From assembly GCA_964244585.1 (NCBI GenBank), contig CAXTJM010000001.1, positions 186,001 through 250,000 of the forward strand: a stretch of DNA of 64,000 nucleotides, read 5' to 3'. This document shows, in pieces, positions 1 to 8,357 of the stretch. Numbering within the stretch: the first letter of the stretch is position 1; the number at the start of each line of letters is the position of its first letter. Below the pieces are notes generated by a model. It saw only the letters and a list, made by a program, of their open reading frames with translations. It did not search any database and was not told the origin of the DNA. The DNA comes from LMUY01 sp964244585. Lineage in GTDB: Bacteria > Pseudomonadota > Alphaproteobacteria > Acetobacterales > Acetobacteraceae. The position numbers were made by a program, and so were the translations under genes.

Positions 1-141
1 TGGTTCTGGACCGCGATCGGAGCGCTGAACGACAATTCCAACGGCCTGGGCTGCATCATCATCGGCGTCTTCATCGCCGCATGGGTCGGCTCCATCGTGG
101 TCTACCGCTACAAGGGGCTGGACGACGGGGAGGCCGGCTAG
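1..141 (+). CDS. Nickel/cobalt transporter, HoxN/HupN/NixA family (C-terminal end only)
   Basis: Only the last 46 codons lie in the window; they end at TAG 139-141. They read as a final hydrophobic helix (IIIGVFIAAWVGSIVVYRYK) preceded by ALNDNSNGLG, which matches the conserved C-terminal end of NiCoT permeases (ALNDN followed by the last transmembrane segment and a YR-x-K-G tail). The family takes up Ni2+ or Co2+ across the inner membrane, usually to supply hydrogenase, urease or cobalamin enzymes. The signature HX4DH motif would lie upstream and cannot be checked. It converges with the iron ABC operon, only 4 bases away. Confidence 0.7.
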   Translation, partial: WFWTAIGALNDNSNGLGCIIIGVFIAAWVGSIVVYRYKGLDDGEAG

Positions 142-145
142 CGGC

Positions 146-1195
146 TTATGAAGCCACCGCCGATTCTTTTGCAGGGTAGGTCATGACGGTCCCGGTCACC
201 TCCAGCCGCACGGTGTCGCCCATCCGCGGCACGGCGTGCCCGGGAACGCGCGCGATGATCGCCTGCCCGTCTGCCAGACGAAGCCGAAGCGTCGCGTCCG
301 GGCCGTGGAAGCGCACCGCGAGCACAGCCGCAGGCTGGCCCACAGGCCCAAGGATGATCTGCTCCGGCCGGATCAGCACGGTGACCGGGCCGGAGTGTCC
401 GTTCGAACATGCCAGGACGCCAAGGCAGCAGGTCACCTGGCCTGTCGCCGCCATACCGGGCACCAGCACGGCCTCGCCGACGAAGCCGGCCAGATCCGGA
501 TCGACCGGGCGGCGGTACAGCTCGGTCGGCGTCGCCATCTGTGCCAAGGCGCCGCGTCGCAGCACGGCCACCTCGTCGCCGAGCGACAAGGCCTCCGCCT
601 GGTCGTGGGTGACCAGGATGGCGGTCGCGCCGGCAGCGGCCAGGGAGGCCGCGACGGCGAGCCTGGTTTCCACCCGCAGGGCGGCGTCCAAGGCGGAAAA
701 CGGCTCATCCAGCAGGACCAGGCTTGGCGCGGGAGCCAGGGCGCGGGCCAGGGCCACGCGCTGCTGCTCCCCGCCGGAGAGCTGGTGCGGACCGCGCCCG
801 GCATAGGCCGGCGGGAGCCCGACCTGCTCCAGCAGCGCGGCGGCGCGGCGCGCATCGCGGCGGTCCCGCCGGGACAGGCCGAACAGCACGTTCTCCGCCA
901 CGGTCAGATGGGGGAACAACGCCCCTTCCTGCGCGACGTAGCCGACCCGCCGCCGCTCCGGCGCCAAATGCAGCCCGGGCCCGCTCACCCGCCGGCCGCC
1001 CAGCGTGATGGTCCCGGCATCCGCCCGCTCGAACCCGCACAGCAGGCGCAGCAGCGTGGTCTTGCCGCTGCCGGAGGCGCCGAGCACCGCGACGAGGCGG
1101 CCGGGCGCCACGGTGAAATCCACGCCTCGCAGCACGGGTGCCGCCCCGAAGGATTTCGCCAGCCCTTCGACCCGCAGCTCCGCCGGGCCGGTCAT
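146..1195 (-). CDS. ABC transporter ATP-binding protein, Fe3+ (FbpC/AfuC) type
   Basis: 349-aa ATPase of an iron-type importer, third gene of a binding protein-permease-ATPase operon. Visible motifs in order: Walker A GASGSGKTT near residue 40, Q-loop, signature LSGGEQQRVALARAL, Walker B LVLLDEPFSALD, and the switch histidine in LVTHDQAEA. A C-terminal region with VTVLIRPEQI fits the TOBE-like regulatory domain of the FbpC/PotA family. The chosen ATG at 1193-1195 overlaps the permease stop by 4 bases (ATGA), the normal coupling here. The longer reading from 1471 only adds antisense-like, arginine-rich residues and is rejected. It would energise Fe3+ uptake by the two upstream gene products. 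Thiamine or another substrate is possible but less likely given the binding protein. Confidence 0.88.
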   Translation of the reverse strand: MTGPAELRVEGLAKSFGAAPVLRGVDFTVAPGRLVAVLGASGSGKTTLLRLLCGFERADAGTITLGGRRVSGPGLHLAPERRRVGYVAQEGALFPHLTVAENVLFGLSRRDRRDARRAAALLEQVGLPPAYAGRGPHQLSGGEQQRVALARALAPAPSLVLLDEPFSALDAALRVETRLAVAASLAAAGATAILVTHDQAEALSLGDEVAVLRRGALAQMATPTELYRRPVDPDLAGFVGEAVLVPGMAATGQVTCCLGVLACSNGHSGPVTVLIRPEQIILGPVGQPAAVLAVRFHGPDATLRLRLADGQAIIARVPGHAVPRMGDTVRLEVTGTVMTYPAKESAVAS

Positions 1196-2679
1196 CCGCC
1201 GGCGAGCGCCGCCACCCCGAACCGCCGGGCCAGCAACCAGGTGGAGCCGAGCGAGCAGGCCACCATCAAGGCGGCATAGGGTGCGGCGGCGGCGAAAGCC
1301 CGGGTCGACGTGTCGGCCCAGATCTGCGTTGCCAGCGTCGTCGTGCCGATCGGCGACAGCAACAGGGTCGCCGTCAGCTCCGTCGTGATCGAGACGAACA
1401 CCAGCGCCGCCGCGGCGCCGAGCCCGGGGCCGGCCATCGGCAGAGTGACCCGCCACGTCGTCGCTGCCCATCCCAGGCCGAGTACCCGCCCGGCCTCGTC
1501 CAGCCCGCGCTGCGCCTGTTGCAGGCCCGCGCGGACGCTGACCAGCGCCAGCGGCAGGAACAGGATGGCGTAGGCCAGCACGAGCAGCGCCGCCGTCTGG
1601 TACAACGGCGCGAACAGGCCGAGGGTGAGCGTGACCAGTGCCAGGGCGACGACGATGCCGGGCACGCCCTGCGCCAGCCAGGCCGTGCGCTCCAGCACCG
1701 TGACCGCGCGGCCGCGGTACCGCGCGGCCAGCAGGGCGAGCGGGAGCGCCAGCAGCAACGTCACCGCCGCGCCGGCCAGGCCCAGGAGGACGGTGGAGGC
1801 GGCCGCGTCGACCAAGTCGGGCAGGCTGGCGGCCACGGTGGTGACCGCGGCGGCGTTATGCTGCGTCAGCCAGAACACGACCATGCCGATGGGGACGCCG
1901 AGCGTCGCCGCGGTCAACAGCGCGAAGCCCGCCAGCACGGGCAGCGCCAGCCAGCCGAGCCGATGGCGTTGCGCCCGGCGCCCGGCGAAGCGTGCCGTCC
2001 GCGCGTACTGCCCGCGACGCCGCAATTGCGATTCCGCCAGCAGGCACGCGATGCAGAGCAGGATCAGCACGCAGGCCACCAGCGAGGACTCGGCGCCGTC
2101 CGTGCCCGTGCGGTATTCGGCATAGAGTTCCGTTGTGAAGGTGCGGAACCGCAGCAAGGCGAAGGCGCCGAACTCCACCAGGGTGTTCAGGGCCACCAGC
2201 AGCATGCCGCCGAGCAGCGCCGGGCGCAGTTGCGGCAGGACCACGCGGCGGAACGTGACCCATGGCCCGTCGCCCAGCGAGCGGGCGGTCTCCTCCAATG
2301 CCGGGTCCATGCCGCGCAAAGCCGCGGAGACCGGCAGGAACACGAACGGGGTGTAGGCGCAGACCAGCACCAGCACCGCGCCGCCGAAGCCCTGCAGCGA
2401 GCCCGACAGGGACACCCAGCCGTAGGAACTGATGAAGGGCGGCACCGCCAGCGGCGCTGCGGCCAGGACGGACCAGGCGGCGCATCCCGGCAGCTCCGTC
2501 CGCTCGACGCACCAGGCGCAGGCCGTCCCGACCAAGGCGGCGATCACCGACACCATCGCGACCAGGCCGAGCGTGTTGAACAGCAGTTCGGCGATCAGCG
2601 GGCGCAGCAGCAAGTCCCGCGCATCCGGCCAATCGACGCTGGCCGCGTCCAGCGCCGTCCATATGAACGGCAGCAGCAC
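1192..2679 (-). CDS. Fe3+ ABC transporter permease with two permease domains (FbpB/SfuB type)
   Basis: About 495 aa of hydrophobic segments forming two BPD_transp_1 domains in one chain, as in FbpB. Each half carries an EAA loop: EETARSLGDGPWVTFRRVVL in the first and LDEAGRVLGLGWAATTWRV in the second; these dock on the ATPase. The GTG at 2677-2679 is the first standard start, but the same frame runs upstream without a stop to 2778 and encodes a further hydrophobic stretch (PPALLLAAAIGPVLVLLPFI) that looks like the expected first transmembrane helix. No ATG, GTG or TTG precedes it; a CTG at 2743-2745 would overlap the upstream stop by 4 bases and may be the true start. Confidence 0.88.
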   Translation of the reverse strand: MLLPFIWTALDAASVDWPDARDLLLRPLIAELLFNTLGLVAMVSVIAALVGTACAWCVERTELPGCAAWSVLAAAPLAVPPFISSYGWVSLSGSLQGFGGAVLVLVCAYTPFVFLPVSAALRGMDPALEETARSLGDGPWVTFRRVVLPQLRPALLGGMLLVALNTLVEFGAFALLRFRTFTTELYAEYRTGTDGAESSLVACVLILLCIACLLAESQLRRRGQYARTARFAGRRAQRHRLGWLALPVLAGFALLTAATLGVPIGMVVFWLTQHNAAAVTTVAASLPDLVDAAASTVLLGLAGAAVTLLLALPLALLAARYRGRAVTVLERTAWLAQGVPGIVVALALVTLTLGLFAPLYQTAALLVLAYAILFLPLALVSVRAGLQQAQRGLDEAGRVLGLGWAATTWRVTLPMAGPGLGAAAALVFVSITTELTATLLLSPIGTTTLATQIWADTSTRAFAAAAPYAALMVACSLGSTWLLARRFGVAALAGG

Positions 2680-2741
2680 CAGGACGGGGCCGATTGCAGC
2701 CGCCAGCAGCAGGGCTGGCGGCGCGCCCGTCCAGCGCCGCG

Positions 2742-3773
2742 TCAGAGCAGGGCCGCTTGCCGCAGCAACCTGGCGGACTCACGGTCGTCGCCAAGCTGCT
2801 GGATGCTCACCTGGGGCGGCTGCAACTCCGCCATGGGCTTCAGCAGCGGGTTGGCGGCGATTCCGGCCGCCAGCGGATACTCGAAATCGACATTGCCGGC
2901 GCCGATCATCGCCTGCACCGGCTTGCTGACCAGGAAGGCCAGGAAGCTCTGGGCCGCCGCCTGGTTCTTGGACGATTTCAGTACCGCCGCCCCGGACACG
3001 TTCAGCAAGCCGCCCAGGTCCGCCCCGGCGAAGTGGTGGATCTGGCTGCGCATCTTGTCGGCGCCGGTTTCCTCCCGGCCACGTGCCCAGTAATAGCTGT
3101 TGATCACCCCGGTCGGGACGGTGCCGCGTTCGACGGCGGCCACCACGCCCTCGTCGTCGTCGAACACCTGCGCGTTCGCCTTCAGGCCCTTCAGCCACGC
3201 CAGGGCGGCATCCCTGCCCTTCAGCGCCACCGCCGCGGCCACCAGGGGCAGGAAGTCGGCATCGGTCGGCGCGATGGCGACCCTGCCCTTCCACTCCGGC
3301 TTGGCCAGGTCGAACAGGGAGGCAGGCAGGTCGGCCTCCTTGATCGCGGCCGGGTTGAACGCCAGCACGTTCTCCCGCACCAGGACGCCGATCCAACTGC
3401 CGTCCGGGGCGCTGTACTGCGCCGGCACCTGCGACAGCGCTGCCGGGTCGACCTTGGCCAGCAATCCCTTCTCGTTCAACAGCATCAACTCGGGCGAGTT
3501 TTCGGTGAAGAACAGGTCCGCCGGGGAGCGCGCGCCCTCCCGCACCAGCTGCGCGGCCAGTTCCGGCGCTTCGCCGAAGCGGGCGCGCACGACGATGCCG
3601 GTCTGCTTGGCGAACTCCTTGGTCACGATGTCCACCAACTGGTGGTGCTGCGCCGCGTAGAGCGTCAGTGCAGCTGGCGCCGCACCGGCCTTGAGGGTGA
3701 CGAGGGCCAGTCCGGCGGCCAGGCCCAGCCCCGCCTGGCGACGTGTCAGCAGCGGGATTTGACGGTTTTCCAC
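2742..3773 (-). CDS. Fe3+ ABC transporter periplasmic binding protein (FbpA/FutA type)
   Basis: First gene of the iron importer operon, 343 aa. A GTG at 3771-3773 with GGAG about 9 bases upstream is chosen because it gives a clean signal peptide: basic start, then a hydrophobic core (GLGLAAGLALVTLKAGAA). The mature protein begins like family members (LTLYAAQHHQLVDIVTKEF) and carries the paired tyrosines in INSYYWAR that ligate ferric iron in FbpA. The protein captures Fe3+ in the periplasm and delivers it to the permease encoded next. A 17-bp inverted repeat lies just upstream and could be the operator of the operon. Confidence 0.88.
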   Translation of the reverse strand: MENRQIPLLTRRQAGLGLAAGLALVTLKAGAAPAALTLYAAQHHQLVDIVTKEFAKQTGIVVRARFGEAPELAAQLVREGARSPADLFFTENSPELMLLNEKGLLAKVDPAALSQVPAQYSAPDGSWIGVLVRENVLAFNPAAIKEADLPASLFDLAKPEWKGRVAIAPTDADFLPLVAAAVALKGRDAALAWLKGLKANAQVFDDDEGVVAAVERGTVPTGVINSYYWARGREETGADKMRSQIHHFAGADLGGLLNVSGAAVLKSSKNQAAAQSFLAFLVSKPVQAMIGAGNVDFEYPLAAGIAANPLLKPMAELQPPQVSIQQLGDDRESARLLRQAALL

Positions 3774-4101
3774 GGGCTTGTCTCCAGGCGAGCGATCTCT
3801 GAACTTGCGACTGCCTCGCAATTTCACGGCGCGTAGCACCGTAGCCGGCATGGGTCAACGCGGGAGCACCGCATTGGCAGGCGATCACCCGAAAAGGAAC
3901 GACCTGCGGACCCTTCCATCGCCAGCTGAAGAAGGACAGAAGACCCGGGGTGCCCACGGCTTGCCGTTTGCGCCGGGCATGCCAGGAGCGTGGCATGTCG
4001 TTCGGGCGCCTCCGTTCCGTACGGCTATGCGGCGGCACCGGGCCGACGAGACCGGGGCGGAGATGGCGGACGACATCGCCCGCCATCTGTCTTGACGATG
4101 T
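3774..4101. other. Intergenic region between the iron operon and the PYP gene
   Basis: About 330 bases with no convincing gene. Frames open here have arginine- and proline-rich shadow composition and no ribosome binding site. It holds the 5' region of the iron operon, including the inverted repeat at 3805-3821, and the 3' end of the PYP gene. No clear terminator hairpin was seen. Confidence 0.5.
3805..3821. promoter_or_regulatory. Inverted repeat upstream of the iron ABC operon (candidate operator)
   Basis: TTGCGA, five bases, TCGCAA: a perfect 6-5-6 dyad 32-48 bases before the GTG of the iron-binding protein gene. Its position suits an iron-responsive repressor, but the consensus of any particular regulator cannot be assigned from one site. 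Confidence 0.4.
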
Positions 4102-4488
4102 CTACAGCCGCTTGACGAAGACCCAATAGGTGTTGTCGGCCACCGCTTTCTTCATCTGGATTTTCACCCGGGTCGGCTTCATGACGTAGTCGAAGGTGTA
4201 ATCGAAGATGGCGTTGAGACTGCCCGACTTCACCCCGGCATCGAACACGCCGCGAAAGGCGGGCTTGTTGCAGCAGGGCGCCACTTCGTCGAAGAAGTTG
4301 CGTCCGATCACCGCGTCCTTGCGGCGGCCGGTGATGTTGCTCTCCGCCTGGTTGAACGCCAGGATCTTGCCGGCGGCATCCAACTGGATCGCCCCGAAGG
4401 CAAGCTCGTCTATCTCCCGGGAAGACATGGCCGCCAGCACGTTGTCCAGATCGCTCTGACCAAACTCGACCCGCGTCATCGTATCCAT
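4102..4488 (-). CDS. pyp: Photoactive yellow protein (PYP), PAS-fold blue-light receptor
   Basis: 128 aa, co-linear with Halorhodospira halophila PYP (125 aa). The p-coumaroyl attachment cysteine is the first Cys of VAPCC (residue 72 here, C69 in H. halophila). Glu49, Thr53 and Arg55 in AESNITGR match E46, T50 and R52 around the chromophore. The residue matching Tyr42 is Phe45 (KILAFNQAES). The C-terminal YWVFVKR is typical. Start ATG 4486-4488 has GAGGTT at good spacing; a second ATG follows three codons later. PYP is a cytoplasmic light sensor that photocycles after trans-cis isomerisation of its thioester chromophore. No tyrosine ammonia-lyase gene, and no clear p-coumarate:CoA ligase gene, is adjacent. 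The gene appears monocistronic. Confidence 0.95.
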   Translation of the reverse strand: MDTMTRVEFGQSDLDNVLAAMSSREIDELAFGAIQLDAAGKILAFNQAESNITGRRKDAVIGRNFFDEVAPCCNKPAFRGVFDAGVKSGSLNAIFDYTFDYVMKPTRVKIQMKKAVADNTYWVFVKRL

Positions 4489-4614
4489 CGCATCAACCTC
4501 GTTTATGACGACGGCCAGAGTAAGGACGTGTGGTGTAGATCTGGTTAACAGTTTTGCTAAATGGCACCTTTGATTCACCCGGTGACGTCTCACATACGCG
4601 CCACGAGCGTTGGC

Positions 4615-6333
4615 CTATCCCATTACAGACCCGGCGCCCGCCATGCCCTGCCGGACAGCTTCCGTTTTCAGGTCCTGCTCCACGCGCTGGATGACGGCGG
4701 CCCAGTCATTCGCCCGCGGCTGACGATAGATGCGCATGGTGGGATACCACGGACTATCGGGCCGATCGAGCAGCCAGCGCCAGCAGCCGAGAAAGCGCGA
4801 CAGCATCCAGACGGGCTTGCCCATCGTCGCGGCGAGATGGGCAACCGCCGTATCGACCGCGATCACCAGATCCAGCTCGGCGATACGTGCGGCGGTGTCG
4901 GCGAAATCGGCAACGCCCTCCATCGCGCTCGACACGCACAGCTCGGAAGGCGACGGCGCCTGCCCGAGTTGCAGGCTGTAGCAGCGCACGCCGTCAAGCC
5001 GGGTCAGCGGCGCCAGCAACGCCGGAGATAGGGACCGCCTACGGTCGTTGACGAACCCCGGATTGCCCGCCCAGGCGAGCCCCACGCGGAGGACGCCCGG
5101 CTGCCGCGTGGTCTCCGGTCGTGCATAAGGCAAGGGCGGCGGGATGGATTGGAGCGTGGTCCGAAAAATGGCCGGCAAGCTCATCAGTGGGCAAAACACG
5201 TCGAAAGGCGGCAATGCGGTTCCAACCGCGACGACCTGGTCGACGCCGGGCGTGCATGCCAGCAGCCTTGTCAGGCCGGGCTGAACCACCAGGAGCACGC
5301 GCGCGCCGCGGCCTGCCACCAGAGGGGCGTAGCGGACGAACTGCAGCGTGTCGCCCAGGCCCTGTTCGGCATGCAGCAGGACGGTCTTTCCCGCGACGTC
5401 CTCCCCCTGCCAGCGCCGGATCCAGCCGGAGGCGGCACTCCGCTCCAGCCGCCTTTCGTAGAGGGCCCATGTCTCGGGAGTCATGCGCCCAAGACTCAGG
5501 AGGAGGGTTGCCAGCTTGTGGTGGCTGTCAGGATTGTCCGGCTCGATGGCCAGCGCCGCCCGCCAGGCCGCCACGGCATCTTCATGTCGGCCCAACCCTT
5601 CCAGGGCCAGCGCATGGTTGTTGCGCGCCGGAAGCGAACCCGCGCGAAGCCCGACGGCATGCAGGCTGACCGCAAGAGCCTCCTCGAACGCCCCGGCATC
5701 GAGCAGCACCCGGCTGAAATTGACCGCAGTGTCGTAACCGGGAGCGAGCTGGAAGGCCGTCCCGGAGCAAGCCCGGGCCTGCTGGAGGTCATCGCATTGC
5801 AGGAAGGCGATCCCCAGGGCGGAGAGGATGGCCGCATCCTCGGGCGCCGCCTCCACGGCGAGCAGCAGCGCACCGGCGGCCTGCTTGGCCCGGCCCAGCC
5901 TGAGCAGCACCAATCCCATCTGCATCAGCAAGCCAGGATCGCCCGGGCTGCGCTGGATGGCGGTGCCGAGGACCGACAGGGCGTGCTCATGACGGCCTTC
6001 GGTCGCGAGTGCCCGACCCAACTGGACGCTGGAGTCCACGATGTCGGGCCGCAGGGCGTGGGCGGCCTCCCAGGCGGCCACCGCCTCGGCATGGCGACCC
6101 AAGGCCGTCAACGCGCCCGCCCGTGCGCGATGCGCCTCGAAATGCTGGGGATCAAGCTGGATCGCCGACGCGAACGCCACCACGGCGCGCGCCAGCACTC
6201 CGCCGCGTTGCAGGGTGATGCCGTGGCGGAACTGCGCATCGGCGCCGCGCCGGCGGCTGGACGCGACAGCTGGATGCGCGCGTTTCGCTGACTGCATGAT
6301 GCACCGAAACTGCCACTCGTTCATCGGGAGCAT
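4615..6333 (-). CDS. TPR-repeat protein with C-terminal family 9-like glycosyltransferase domain
   Basis: 572 aa. Residues about 35-290 are a run of tetratricopeptide repeats with the usual A-x3-G/P-x(3)-A spacing, for example GLGRHEDAVAAWRAALAIEP. The C-terminal half carries LHAEQGLGDTLQFVRYAPLV, VGLAWAGNP and DLVIAVDTAVAHLAATMGKP, the pattern of ADP-heptose/LPS transferase-like (GT9) domains that follow TPRs in many Rhodospirillales. It probably modifies a surface glycan or protein; donor and acceptor are unknown. The start at 6333 keeps the whole TPR region; an ATG 12 codons later is an alternative. No signal peptide is seen. It is transcribed towards the PYP gene but separated by 126 bases. 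Confidence 0.8.
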   Translation of the reverse strand: MLPMNEWQFRCIMQSAKRAHPAVASSRRRGADAQFRHGITLQRGGVLARAVVAFASAIQLDPQHFEAHRARAGALTALGRHAEAVAAWEAAHALRPDIVDSSVQLGRALATEGRHEHALSVLGTAIQRSPGDPGLLMQMGLVLLRLGRAKQAAGALLLAVEAAPEDAAILSALGIAFLQCDDLQQARACSGTAFQLAPGYDTAVNFSRVLLDAGAFEEALAVSLHAVGLRAGSLPARNNHALALEGLGRHEDAVAAWRAALAIEPDNPDSHHKLATLLLSLGRMTPETWALYERRLERSAASGWIRRWQGEDVAGKTVLLHAEQGLGDTLQFVRYAPLVAGRGARVLLVVQPGLTRLLACTPGVDQVVAVGTALPPFDVFCPLMSLPAIFRTTLQSIPPPLPYARPETTRQPGVLRVGLAWAGNPGFVNDRRRSLSPALLAPLTRLDGVRCYSLQLGQAPSPSELCVSSAMEGVADFADTAARIAELDLVIAVDTAVAHLAATMGKPVWMLSRFLGCWRWLLDRPDSPWYPTMRIYRQPRANDWAAVIQRVEQDLKTEAVRQGMAGAGSVMG

Positions 6334-6511
6334 GGCAGTGCCGGGTGAACGCGGCGTAAACGACCATGCGCGCGAAACGCGGACGCACCCGGATTGGCCA
6401 GGTGGTGTCGTCTCGGATGAAGGCGGCCATTGCAGCCGCTACACGATGACGGCTAGCGCCGCCACTTGAAAGCTCGGCAGCATCCGGATGGTGAGGCGAG
6501 GGTCCGACGGG

Positions 6512-8233
6512 TCACCCGGCGCGGATAAAATCGATCATCATCGCGGTGAGGCGGGACCGCATCGCCGGCTGGGTTGCCGCGTGGTCGATCTCCGGCAGCA
6601 CGCGCAACGCCACGCCGGGCGGCACCCGGTCGGGGCCGAACTCCTGCGCCATGGCCACGAGCCCGAGCTCATGCGGCGACATGAGGATGAGGGTTCGCGT
6701 GCGGCGCGCGATGGCGGCCATCGCCGCCTGCGTCGCACTCATGGGCGCGGCCGGCCGACCTTCCCCGTGCCGTCCGCGCAGGTGGTCCACGATCCTGCGG
6801 ATGTTCGCCGCGGCCTGCCTCTGCATGCGCGACTCGCCTTTCAGCAGGCGCCGCCAGGTCGCGGCCGACAAGACGCGCCGCGCCCGCAGACCGAGGGACA
6901 CGTCATACAGCTGGAAGTTCTCGATGTCGGTGCCCGGCTGCCATTCGAAGGTCGGCAGGTTCACCAGCAGCAGCGTCCGTACGCGGTCGTCGCCCGCCGC
7001 CGCGCGGAAGGCGTGGAAGGCGCCGGAACACACGCCGCACAGCGCCAGCTGCGCATAGCCCAGCGCGCCGAGTGCGTCGAAGGCGTCCGAGATCTCCGGC
7101 CGGCGATCGGTGTCGAACACATGGGTCGTCCTATCGCCGGCGGCCACGCTGTCACCCAACCCGGCGAAATCCATGCGGAACGAGGCGATGCCCGCGCCCG
7201 CCAGTTGCCGTGCCGTCGCCGTGCCACTGCGCTGTGCGCCGGCATGGGGGTCGCCGCCGCTGTTCACGATCACCACGGCCGTTCGTCCGTCCCCATCGCG
7301 GGGCTGGCACAGCATGCCGAACAGGCGATGGTCCGGGCCGAAGCGCAGCGCGGTCTCGCGCCAATGTGGATTCTCCAGAAGCGCGGGCGGCGGCGCGGGG
7401 ACGACCCCCCGCGGTTCGGCCGAGACCGCGCGCGCCAGCCATCCGGTCACGCCGGAGAAGTCGGCCGGCGGTTCGTGGCTCATGATCCGGGACCGCAACA
7501 GCGGCTCCAACCCGGCGAAGCCGGCCTGGTCCACGCCGACGCCGCGACTGGTCCACGCGTCGCAGCAACGGTCCAGCACCTGCGACGGCGACTGGCTGAA
7601 GAAGATCGCCATGCAGCCCTGCGGCGGCGCGATACGCGCCAACTCCACCCCAGCGATGGCCGGAACGCTCGCCTGCGGCAACGGCGAGTCCTCCAGCAGC
7701 AATGGCTCGGCCGGGGTCCTGCCAGCCAGTTTCGCCTCCACTTCCAGCTGCCGGATGAAGCTGCGGCCGCGCGCTACCGGGGCGAGCAGCAGCAGGGCTG
7801 CGACATCACCCCGCTGCTGTGCCGCGTCGGCCGCCAGCAGGGCGCCGAGCCGCAACCCGCAGAACGCCAATCGCTCCGCCTGCGTCACGTCGCGCAACCA
7901 GTCCGCAGCGTCGTGTACGCTCTGGCGCCAAGCCGCCCACAGCTCGACGCCGGGATCGACATCGCAGCTGTCGCCGGTACCCGGATAGTCGAAGCGCAGG
8001 GTGGGATACCCGGCCGCGGCAAGCGTTTGCGCCAGCCGGCGGAATTGGCCGTGGGCGGCCAGCCCTTCGTCGCGCAGAGCGGGGCATAGTAGCACCGCCG
8101 TCCTAGCCGACGCGGCGGCGGCGGGCAGGTGCAGCCAGCCGCGGCAGCCGCCGATCACGACCGACTGCATCGACGCGCCGTGACCATCCGCATCCTGGTC
8201 CAGGCCGGCCGGTTCAAGCGCCGAGTTCGACAT
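6512..8233 (-). CDS. Double-domain alpha/beta-hydrolase related to exosortase-A-associated hydrolases
   Basis: About 573 aa with two alpha/beta-hydrolase domains. The N-terminal domain (to about residue 265) has LRFDYPGTGDS and the nucleophile-elbow position GLRLGA, where Arg replaces the catalytic Ser, as in PEP-CTERM/exosortase-associated hydrolases. The C-terminal domain has FRMDFAGLGDS and elbow GVCSGA with Cys in the nucleophile position, and a late Asp-His pair (EIDHAA). It may act on acyl thioesters or serve as an acyltransferase-like partner of the ligase, reductase and ACP encoded nearby; that is inference. The start is uncertain: ATG 8231-8233 is chosen, with GTG at 8266 and ATG at 8170 as alternatives. 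It diverges from the acyl-CoA synthetase gene across a palindromic promoter region. Confidence 0.7.
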   Translation of the reverse strand: MSNSALEPAGLDQDADGHGASMQSVVIGGCRGWLHLPAAAASARTAVLLCPALRDEGLAAHGQFRRLAQTLAAAGYPTLRFDYPGTGDSCDVDPGVELWAAWRQSVHDAADWLRDVTQAERLAFCGLRLGALLAADAAQQRGDVAALLLLAPVARGRSFIRQLEVEAKLAGRTPAEPLLLEDSPLPQASVPAIAGVELARIAPPQGCMAIFFSQSPSQVLDRCCDAWTSRGVGVDQAGFAGLEPLLRSRIMSHEPPADFSGVTGWLARAVSAEPRGVVPAPPPALLENPHWRETALRFGPDHRLFGMLCQPRDGDGRTAVVIVNSGGDPHAGAQRSGTATARQLAGAGIASFRMDFAGLGDSVAAGDRTTHVFDTDRRPEISDAFDALGALGYAQLALCGVCSGAFHAFRAAAGDDRVRTLLLVNLPTFEWQPGTDIENFQLYDVSLGLRARRVLSAATWRRLLKGESRMQRQAAANIRRIVDHLRGRHGEGRPAAPMSATQAAMAAIARRTRTLILMSPHELGLVAMAQEFGPDRVPPGVALRVLPEIDHAATQPAMRSRLTAMMIDFIRAG

Positions 8234-8303
8234 CCTTATCACCCGATCAACGGTTGCGCGTGGCACGCCAGCTTGGTTCTATCCAGGAGCGATACGTCTA
8301 CCA

Positions 8304-8309
8304 TATAAT
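8304..8309 (+). promoter_or_regulatory. Divergent promoter -10 region, AT-rich
   Basis: A perfect TATAAT sits in an AT island rare in this GC-rich window. On the minus strand the overlapping TATTAT lies 16 bases from a TTGCGA that is part of the adjacent palindrome, forming a plausible promoter towards the hydrolase gene. Both directions of the hydrolase/ligase pair could start here. Confidence 0.45.
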
Positions 8310-8324
8310 ATTAATTTAGAGAAG

Positions 8325-8342
8325 CGTCGCAAATTTGCGACG
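8325..8342. promoter_or_regulatory. 18-bp perfect palindrome between divergent hydrolase and acyl-CoA synthetase genes
   Basis: CGTCGCAAATTTGCGACG is a perfect palindrome 15 bases upstream of the ATG at 8358, overlapping the likely minus-strand -35 element. It shares the TCGCAA/TTGCGA half-sites, in opposite order, with the dyad before the iron operon. It is a likely repressor operator controlling both genes. Confidence 0.5.
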
Positions 8343-8357
8343 GCAAGGGCGTGCGCG

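Noticed and set aside
1196..1471. N-terminal extension of the ABC ATPase
   Set aside because: Reads as shadow of the permease; the ATGA overlap start gives the normal family length.
1138..3093. 651-codon open frame on the plus strand
   Set aside because: Antisense to the iron permease and ATPase, very rich in Arg/Gln/Pro; a GC-skew shadow.
3778..4095. 105-codon frame in the iron-PYP intergenic region
   Set aside because: No ribosome binding site, shadow-like composition, no family resemblance.
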